NCBI GenBank assembly: GCA_002633005.1
Contig: NMRA01000592.1
Span: forward strand, 57,882-121,881
Length of the DNA stretch: 64,000 bases
Reading direction: 5' to 3'
Origin: Phoronis australis
Taxonomy: Eukaryota; Phoronida; Phoronidae
Part shown: positions 57,716-64,000 of the stretch, in pieces
Numbering within the stretch: position 1 is the first letter of the stretch
Layout of the letters: each line of letters opens with the position of its first letter
Made by a program: the position numbers and the translations under genes
Notes under the pieces: model-generated
What the model saw: the letters and a program-made list of their open reading frames with translations, nothing else
What the model was told of the DNA's origin: nothing
Databases searched by the model: none

Positions 57716-58437
57716 CCTTATTGTTTTTTTATTTTTAGTTCCCAGAGTTGGCCTAGTGTTAAGTGCCTTTGAAGTCACACTGCCATCCACATATGTTGCA
57801 TATTAAACTCGTATATTACATTCACATCCGATACTATTAAAAATCAAACAAAATGGTGAAACGTAATGATCATAGTGAATTTCTTTTGCTTAATTGTGCT
57901 TATTAAATCCATAGGTAGCCAATGATAATGATTGAACCAAGTGTATATTCAACTGATTGGGAAGTCTACTACAAGCCAAGGGATACCACCTGTCGCGGGC
58001 AGTGTTAAAATGGCGAGTTTCCGATTTTGGGAACTGAACAAAGGACTGCTCGAAGAACAAGTTTGATAATGGGAGCATTTCATCGAGTTGGAAGGAATTA
58101 AATACATCAAAGGCCTCCTAAAAGTCCCTCTATGTGCAAAAGGTATTTATAACGTGACTTTGATGTTTTAGTCAGTGTGAGGCATAATTCGCCGAAAAGG
58201 TTCCGGCGTATGAAGCGTCTATAGGAGCAAATTCCCTTGATACCTTTACCACCACACTGACAACACAGGTCACGACAGGTGAAGTCACAAGGTTGTCTCT
58301 CATACGGGTCCTCGACTCTTGGAACATTTACCATCACCAGCCACGCACGCTGTCCAAGGTCCGCGGGTATTCAGTTGGCAGTGCTTCATTGGTAGATCAT
58401 CCATTTGCCGACTACTAGTATGCCATTTGTAGTAACT

Positions 58438-58515
58438 AATAGCAGAGATTACTTGACCCGAGAATCGAACCAGCAACCCTCATAAAACCGAGGAGTGTGC
58501 TAACCAATAACTGAA
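58438..58515 (-). repeat. tRNA-like segment (SINE head or pseudo-tRNA)
   Basis: On the minus strand, GGTTAGCAC precedes CTCCTCGGTTTTATGAGGG and then GCTGGTTCGATTC: a near-perfect Pol III B box with an A-box-like region at tRNA spacing, and a pairable anticodon-like stem. The T and acceptor stems are poor. Probably a tRNA-derived SINE. It lies in the ACOX3 5' intron. Confidence 0.45.
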
Positions 58516-58635
58516 TAAGTCATCAAAAGTTTATGACTTTAGAAATGTCAACAGACTTACACTGCTTAAAGCAACTGTCGAAACGACCAGCTATGAAAGC
58601 TTTCTGTCTCTTACTATCAAGCGGCTGAAACTTAC

Positions 58636-58740
58636 CTGTAATCATGTACGATGAACGGAGGACAGGGTCCAAGTTCAAGAACTGAAGCTTCGAAATGTTT
58701 GCTCTGGGAGCTTGACCCGGAAATAAATCCTAGGTCACCA
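58636..58740 (-). other. ACOX3: Probable ACOX3 5' untranslated exon
   Basis: A good donor (ACAG GTAAGT) is at 58636/58635 on the minus strand, just inside the divergent CYB5D2-like gene. The 5' limit is not defined. An ATG 8 bases from the donor would open a short overlapping upstream frame if spliced to 57169. No transcript evidence. Confidence 0.4.
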
Positions 58741-58997
58741 ATAATCATCTAAGCGATACAAAGTAGTGAAATACAAACACGAAGAGCACAGAACATTAGT
58801 AGCGGGTCGTGTTTTGTAAAAAAAATGGTATCAAATTTCTAAAGAGCTTACGATGGAAAATAAGTTGTAGCGTAAAGTTTTCGGTTGAATCTTTTAGCTA
58901 AAATTGTCTGCTAGCTTCCGGTTTTAGTTAACGTGTTTATTGATAAATCTTTGCCTTTGGTTACGGAGGATGCGATGTGCTCTGGAGTTGAAGAATA
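58741..58997. promoter_or_regulatory. Probable bidirectional promoter of ACOX3 and CYB5D2-like gene
   Basis: Short interval between divergent first exons. No TATA box is evident. Inferred from gene arrangement only. Confidence 0.45.
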
Positions 58998-59352
58998 ATG
59001 GGCTATAAAAGTGTCGGTGCCATAGCTGTTCTTTTGGCAATAAGTATTGCGATAATTTCCCAAAATAATACGACAGAATTTCTGGATAAGATTAAGACTG
59101 TGTTCTCTGATAGTTTTACTACTGTTCTGGCTTGGTCCACTGCCAGTGGCAGTAGCAGAGGTTCGGATTCTGTGGACTCCAGTTCCGAAGATGACAACGA
59201 GAGAGAGGTTAAGATATTCACCAAAGACGAGTTGTTAAAACACGATGGATCTGGCAGTGATACCTTGATGCTTGCTGTTTTGGGAAAGGTGTTTGATGTG
59301 TCAAAAGGAGCTAGGCACTATGGACCCAATGGAGGATATCATTTCTTTGCAG
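58998..59352 (+). CDS. CYB5D2: CYB5D2-like exon 1
   Basis: ATG at 58998; donor GTGTTT after 59352, phase 1 out. It carries the hydrophobic N-terminus, acidic linker and the first half of the heme domain, ending YHFFA(G). The non-canonical +3 to +6 of the donor (GTGTTT) is weak, but the phase join FFAG-KDAS is exact. Confidence 0.9.
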
Positions 59353-62300
59353 GTGTTTTACCCAAACATTTGTTTAAAGTTCGGTGCTTGAAAAAGCTTT
59401 GAAATATGGACAAGAGCTGATGAAGGAATTTTGAGCTACTGTTCACGGTTAATAATCTTGACCAAGTTGGACCAATGGCAATGTTGAAAAACGTACTGGC
59501 TCTAAGATTCGAACTGGGTATCTTCAGCATGTGAGACAAGCATCCAAACTGCTCAGCCAAACAGATTGGATGCTTGCACACTTAAGAATCTCAGTGCCAG
59601 TGGGTTTCTAAATGCCTGGTTTTAATCTCTATGTATTGGAAATTGCAGAATTATATAACATTCAAAATGGGTGCATATTGGTCTCAAGTCTGTGTGTCTG
59701 TTGCTGTGTTTCCTAAACCCCTTGCTGGATCTTGAAGATAATTACCTGTACCAGAGTCCTCTTGTTTAGTTTTATGCCTCTTTGCGTATCACATTAGATA
59801 CTGCACAGTTCAATCTCTTTCTTACTGCTTTGTGACATTATGCGCTGCATGATAAAGATATGGTAATTCTTTACGTATTTGGCACACAATATTTGGCTAA
59901 CAAGTGAAATTTAATTTTATCAAAATTCTCCACAAAATATACAAAAAAGTCTATCACTATCATGGTTTGTTCTGTGTGTGTGTGTGTAGATTTCATAAAA
60001 TATTGGTCATAAATTTTCCATTACTTTCAGTCAAGAAACCAGTCTTTGAAAACTGACAATTTTGGTGATTATTTTTGTGCAAAATAAGTGGAGAGTTACT
60101 GTAACCTAAGTGTGTTTCCTAGGGCAGTACATTACTTCGGTGAAGACATCCACTGATGCAGTAATTGTTCAACTCCACTAATTATGACCTTAGATCAGAT
60201 TTTCTGGTGCGTAGGCCGCTTAACCATAGTGGGACTTTTTCAAATCTATTGACGAAGTACAGCGTGTTGTGAAGCAGGAGGGGTTTCTAGTATTGGTAAT
60301 TTGACAGTGTCATGACATCAAAATTTTAAACAAGAGTAATCCAAAGCATTGATGTGTGCCCAAAGTGCACCGCAAACATTATGTTTCTAGGGGTGCAATT
60401 GGACCATGAGAATTTAAGTAGCACAACCCAGGCACGGGCAGTGTAAAAAGTGGCATTCACTGCCCTCATGATGCCCAACTCTCTTCTGCCAAATTTTATC
60501 AAAGTACGACAAGGGATATCAAGCTGACAACAGGACAAGGCCAGACAAAATGACCAGTAGGTGTTGCAGTAAAATGAACGCTTCAGATGAATTGGCAAAT
60601 TTTTACTTGAGCCATAAGCCATGATTGGTTTCAAGTCTGAGTTGAGTCAGAGTTTGGAAGTTCTGGGGTGTTATCAAAGTTTGCACTCCATGAAGTACTG
60701 AGTGTGCATTTCGTATGTACAGTTATTACAGTGCATGAAAAGTGCTGAATCATTATAAGGGTTGTTTATAATCATCGACTGTAGTTTTTAAAGACAAGTT
60801 TTGTATTTTTAGAGAAGCAGGTTGTTACTTCGAAGGATTGTCACTGAAAATTTTGTTTTCGGAGTTTTGGCCCTTCGGAGTGAAGCTGCAATACAAGATA
60901 TATTCTGCTTTTTTTTCCAAAAGGCCGATACTGTGAAGGGCCATTGCTTCAAAGGGCTGTTACTTTGAAAGTGATACCAAACTATGTTTGCGGGACAGTC
61001 CGGCTTTTAAAGGCTTTATTTATGTGTGTGTTTATTTTAAGCTGTGTCCCACCATAAAATTAACCAGTCTCTCAAAGAAGGTTGCAACAGTGGTAAATGC
61101 AAAAATTAATATGTCCCGCTTTAGGAGCTGAACTGTCTTGCTTTTCTGTGTTCGTCAAATGACATGAAATGTTGGCAACTATGCAAAAATTACAAATAAC
61201 ACATAGTAACTGCCCATAGTAACGGCTCTTAGGAGTAAAGGCCCTTCAAAGTAAAGGTGCTTTGGAGAATGGACCTACATATAAGCAACCTGCATTTTGG
61301 AACTGTAAGAGTTGAAACTGTACTGAACCAGGTTGAAATAGTTCTATTATGAACCTGGGAACTTTCAAAGATTGATATTTGCTGTTAGCATTACAGTTAA
61401 GGTAGGGAGGCAAACAGAAAACCTCCAACTTACATGCATTGTGGATTTACTGGTTATCTATACTAAACTGATCAGTTGTGAATGAACTAGCTGTGCAGAG
61501 TATCCAGTTTGATTTAACGATCACTGAATTTCTCATAATGAGCTCTCACTTTTTCTTGTTTAATCACATAGATCCTATTCACACAGTTGCCTCTTTTTAG
61601 GTTAAAAAAAACGATGTATTTGAGTCATAAATATAAGGAGGCATGTGGAATACCACATTTTGCTCTACGATTAAGTGAGTAATGCATTGGTTTTTAAAAC
61701 ATAAAAGGATGCTCTTTGTAACATGGCAACTGCATGAATAAGGTGTATTTGGGTCTTGTGTTGATTTTTCCATGTTGTGCATTTATGTACTTATAGGCAA
61801 AGATGCAAGCAGAGCTTTTGTGTCTGGTGATTTTACTGAAGCTGGTTTAACTGATGACGTTGATGGGCTGAGAGCTCACGAGTACACTGAACTTGATAAC
61901 TGGCTGAAGTTTTATGAAGCAGATTACACTTATGTAGGTAAGCAAACATGGTGATGTTACAGTGGTGCAGTTGTGGCGTAAATACTGCTAAGTTATATTC
62001 AGTGTTGTTGTAATGTCTCTGTCCAGGAACTGTGATGACTTGTGCATTTCTGACATTTTGCTCGGGGATTCTGTCATAGTAAAGATTTGTAGGGTCCTCT
62101 GGTGTCATCTCAGCTGGGTAATTTAGCCTTGTACTGTCGTCTCTAGCAGGTGACCAATGGAGGAGCAACTGTTTTGTTTCAAGAGGTATTGACTCGGGCA
62201 GGATTTTTCTTCACTTTTTATTGTTTCAGGCTTTTATTTTCCAAATTCCCTAGTTGTTGCATTGGTCTGGATTATGAGAGTGTAGTAGCAACACTCTTGC

Positions 62301-63847
62301 CATAACTTAAAGAAACTCTTTCCCTTGCATTTCATTTCTTTATGATTCCGTGTGTTGACTTGGACAGACTATACACAATTTAGTTTTATTTTAAATTTTT
62401 GTCGCTTATGTTCTATGACAATCTGTCCTATTTTTCAAGTGCAGTTACCTCTGATCAAAAAAAAAACTGTTTCGGGACTGAGAAATGTGATGTCTTAAAC
62501 TTGTGAAAATGGTGGCTTATTGAAATTTTTCTGTAATCAAGGTACCTAAACTACATGGTCAACAGACTCATAAACACGGGCACGGACGCATGAACACGAC
62601 TCACGGACCTGCAAACACCATCCACTGACTCACAAACACGGGAACGGACTCACAAAACACGATCCCCACACCCAAATACACGGGACACGGACTCATATTC
62701 ACGAGGAAACATGATTAACGGATCGCCAAACACAGGTCACGGACTCATTGGCTTCCTGGGTCAGCAGACATCTTCATTTTGTCCGTAAACCGTGTTTGGC
62801 GGTCCGTTAACCGTGTTTCCTCGTGAATATGAGTCCGTGTCCCGTGTATTTGGGCGCGTGGATCGTGTTTTGTGAGTCCGTTCCCGTGTTTGTGAGTCAG
62901 TGGACGGTGTTTGCAGGTCCGTGAGTCGTGTTTATGAGTTCATTGACTGTGTAGTTTAGGTACCTTGGCAATCATCACAATAAAGCTTGCAGAAGTCGGA
63001 TTTGCAAAAGTTGGATTTGTGTTTGACTCGAAAGAGGTTTTACCTTACTATTTTTCTTCCATTGATTATTTAATAAAAAGCTCTTTAATTGTAAGCCAGA
63101 TTTTCTCTCAATTCGGAGAAAATGTGCTTGTCATTTAAAAGAAATCACTCGTTTTTACTTCTCACTTCGTGCCCTGAACATAAAATGGAATTACTAACTC
63201 CAACACAGTTACAATGGACCTTAAGTCTTGATAGACATGAATTCTTTGATATGCGGACCTTTTACTGAAAGAAATCACTGAGGACTAAAAAAAAAAACGT
63301 GGCCACTAGGTTCAGGTCTACGAATTGTGCATCTGCTTTGACTTCCTGCGGATTTTGTGGACTTTAGTCTCGTTTACTTGGACTTTTTGTTTCACTGAGG
63401 TGGACCTTTTTGCCCAATTCGCCAAATTGGGGGGCTCATTCGAGCCCCCCGAGCCCCCCCTGGGTGCACCCATGAAACGTGTTGTACATTCAGCATTTCA
63501 GATAACACAGATTTTGTTTTACAGGGATCTCGTTCTTTTTAGATCTTGAGTCTTACTGTGTATACTAATGATACATTATTTGGAAACAAATTTTATTTAA
63601 TTGGAGGCCACTGAATGAGTGATCTTATTTGATTCCGGCCCAATTTATTTTGTTTGACAGGTAAACTAGAGGGTAATTTCTATGACTCAAAAGGGCGCCC
63701 AACTGCTAAGTTAAGAGCAGTGAAAGACATGATAACTAAGGGTAAAACACTGAAACTGGAAGAGGAAGAAGAGAAAAGAATGTACCCCATGTGTAACTCA
63801 GAATGGAGCCAGGAGAAGGGTGGGATAGTTTACTGCTCAAACAGAAG
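58998..63847 (+). CDS. CYB5D2: Neuferricin (CYB5D2)-like heme-binding protein, 3' end outside window
   Basis: Membrane-associated progesterone receptor (MAPR) family, a cytochrome b5-like heme fold. Vertebrate neuferricin is a secreted or membrane heme protein linked to neurogenesis. Exons 58998-59352, 61797-61937 and 63661-63847 have GT/AG borders with consistent phase. Residues ~5-22 form an N-terminal hydrophobic signal or anchor; an acidic Ser-rich linker ([17 protein letters not shown]) follows. The heme domain has [31 protein letters not shown] and AGKDASRAF, including the Tyr expected as heme ligand in the family. Downstream KLEGNFYD, then [13 protein letters not shown] and VYCSNRR are the neuferricin-specific C-terminal part. 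The last exon(s), expected to carry a short VSRDWVG-type end, lie beyond 64000. Start: first ATG, directly ahead of the hydrophobic segment. Confidence 0.93.
59353..61796. other. CYB5D2-like intron 1
   Basis: Contains a tRNA-like segment (59494-59585), a GTATCTCCTAA-type repeat block relative near 59695-59745, and a TG run near 59972. The minus frame at 60326-60634 has no recognisable domain. Confidence 0.5.
59494..59585 (-). repeat. tRNA-like segment (SINE head or pseudo-tRNA)
   Basis: On the minus strand TGGCTGAGCAG fits the Pol III A box and AGTTCGAATCT the B box, at tRNA spacing. Stem pairing is poor, which argues against a working tRNA and for a tRNA-derived SINE. Confidence 0.45.
61797..61937 (+). 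CDS. CYB5D2: CYB5D2-like exon 2
   Basis: Acceptor TTATAG, donor GTAAGC; phase 1 in and out. It encodes [17 protein letters not shown], then [20 protein letters not shown] and YV. This completes the heme domain. Confidence 0.95.
62538..62967. repeat. 430-bp imperfect palindrome
   Basis: Left arm 62538-62747 starts CAAGGTACCTAAACTACA; right arm 62778-62967 ends with its complement TGTAGTTTAGGTACCTTG. The arms correspond almost end to end, leaving a short central spacer. Both arms are built from short internal repeats of the type CACGGACTCACAAACACG. It lies in intron 2 of the CYB5D2-like gene. Confidence 0.92.
63661..63847 (+). CDS. CYB5D2: CYB5D2-like exon 3 (last in window)
   Basis: Acceptor TTTGACAG, donor GTTTGT; phase 1 in, phase 2 out. 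It encodes [20 protein letters not shown], an acidic LEEEEEKR segment, then [15 protein letters not shown] and VYCSNRR. The frame stays open to 63957 past the donor, so intron retention cannot be excluded. Confidence 0.9.
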
Positions 63848-64000
63848 GTTTGTATTGCAGCAGCTAGTGTTTGCCGAGGCTGCAAGTGATACGAGTATCT
63901 TAGAAAGAAACAAACAAGTTAATGGGTGCATCATCTCAGATTGTGCACCAGTGTTATGATTTCTAGACTTTTTAACGGACACCAAAAATGTTAGGTCCAA

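Noticed and set aside
58107-58337. Cysteine-bearing 76-codon minus frame (CRDLCCQCGGKG)
   Set aside because: No recognisable family and no supporting splice or start context in the ACOX3 5' intron; kept out as unsupported.

Overview
This window is nuclear DNA from an animal. Genes are split into short exons with GT-AG introns and lie in AT-rich, repeat-laden DNA. There are no bacterial-style operons. The families present (an SLC6 transporter, a peroxisomal acyl-CoA oxidase, a MAPR-type heme protein) and the repeats (non-LTR retroelement relics, Penelope-type hammerhead motifs, a Kolobok-like THAP element, many terminal-inverted-repeat elements) suggest a marine invertebrate, perhaps a deuterostome such as a hemichordate or amphioxus. 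The species cannot be named from the sequence alone.

Three protein-coding genes were reconstructed exon by exon, with reading phase agreeing at every junction. (1) Plus strand, 11484-40560: twelve exons of an SLC6 sodium/chloride-coupled transporter, from TM2 to the stop codon. The exon(s) for the N-terminus and TM1 were not found. (2) Minus strand, 57150 down to 43631: a complete 14-coding-exon peroxisomal acyl-CoA oxidase of the ACOX3 type, 706 residues, ending in a Ser-His-Leu peroxisome signal. It is tail-to-tail with the SLC6 gene. (3) Plus strand, 58998 to beyond the right edge: the first three coding exons of a neuferricin (CYB5D2)-like heme-binding protein, divergent from ACOX3 across a short probable shared promoter.

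Layout: 1-11483 has no recognised gene. It holds two histone-type 3' stem-loop motifs without a histone gene, a fragment of one DNA element, a complete non-autonomous DNA element with a target-site duplication, a three-copy ~300 bp tandem repeat and an inverted LINE relic. The long second SLC6 intron contains a ~3.1 kb segment present twice in tandem, with an 'n' at the join. One copy carries a TTAA-flanked Kolobok-like insertion and the other is the matching empty site. Later SLC6 introns contain a hammerhead-bearing element, several MITE-like elements and an RNase H relic.

The most unusual feature is that minisatellite arrays straddle exon-intron junctions, so the splice site and some exon bases are copied many times. 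This occurs at five junctions in two unrelated genes on opposite strands: acceptors at 19819 and 27168, and donors at 31364, 35572 and (minus strand) 47774. Other observations are a 430 bp imperfect palindrome in the CYB5D2 intron, a miRNA-like hairpin in an ACOX3 intron, and a substitution of the usual substrate-lid phenylalanine by asparagine in the transporter.
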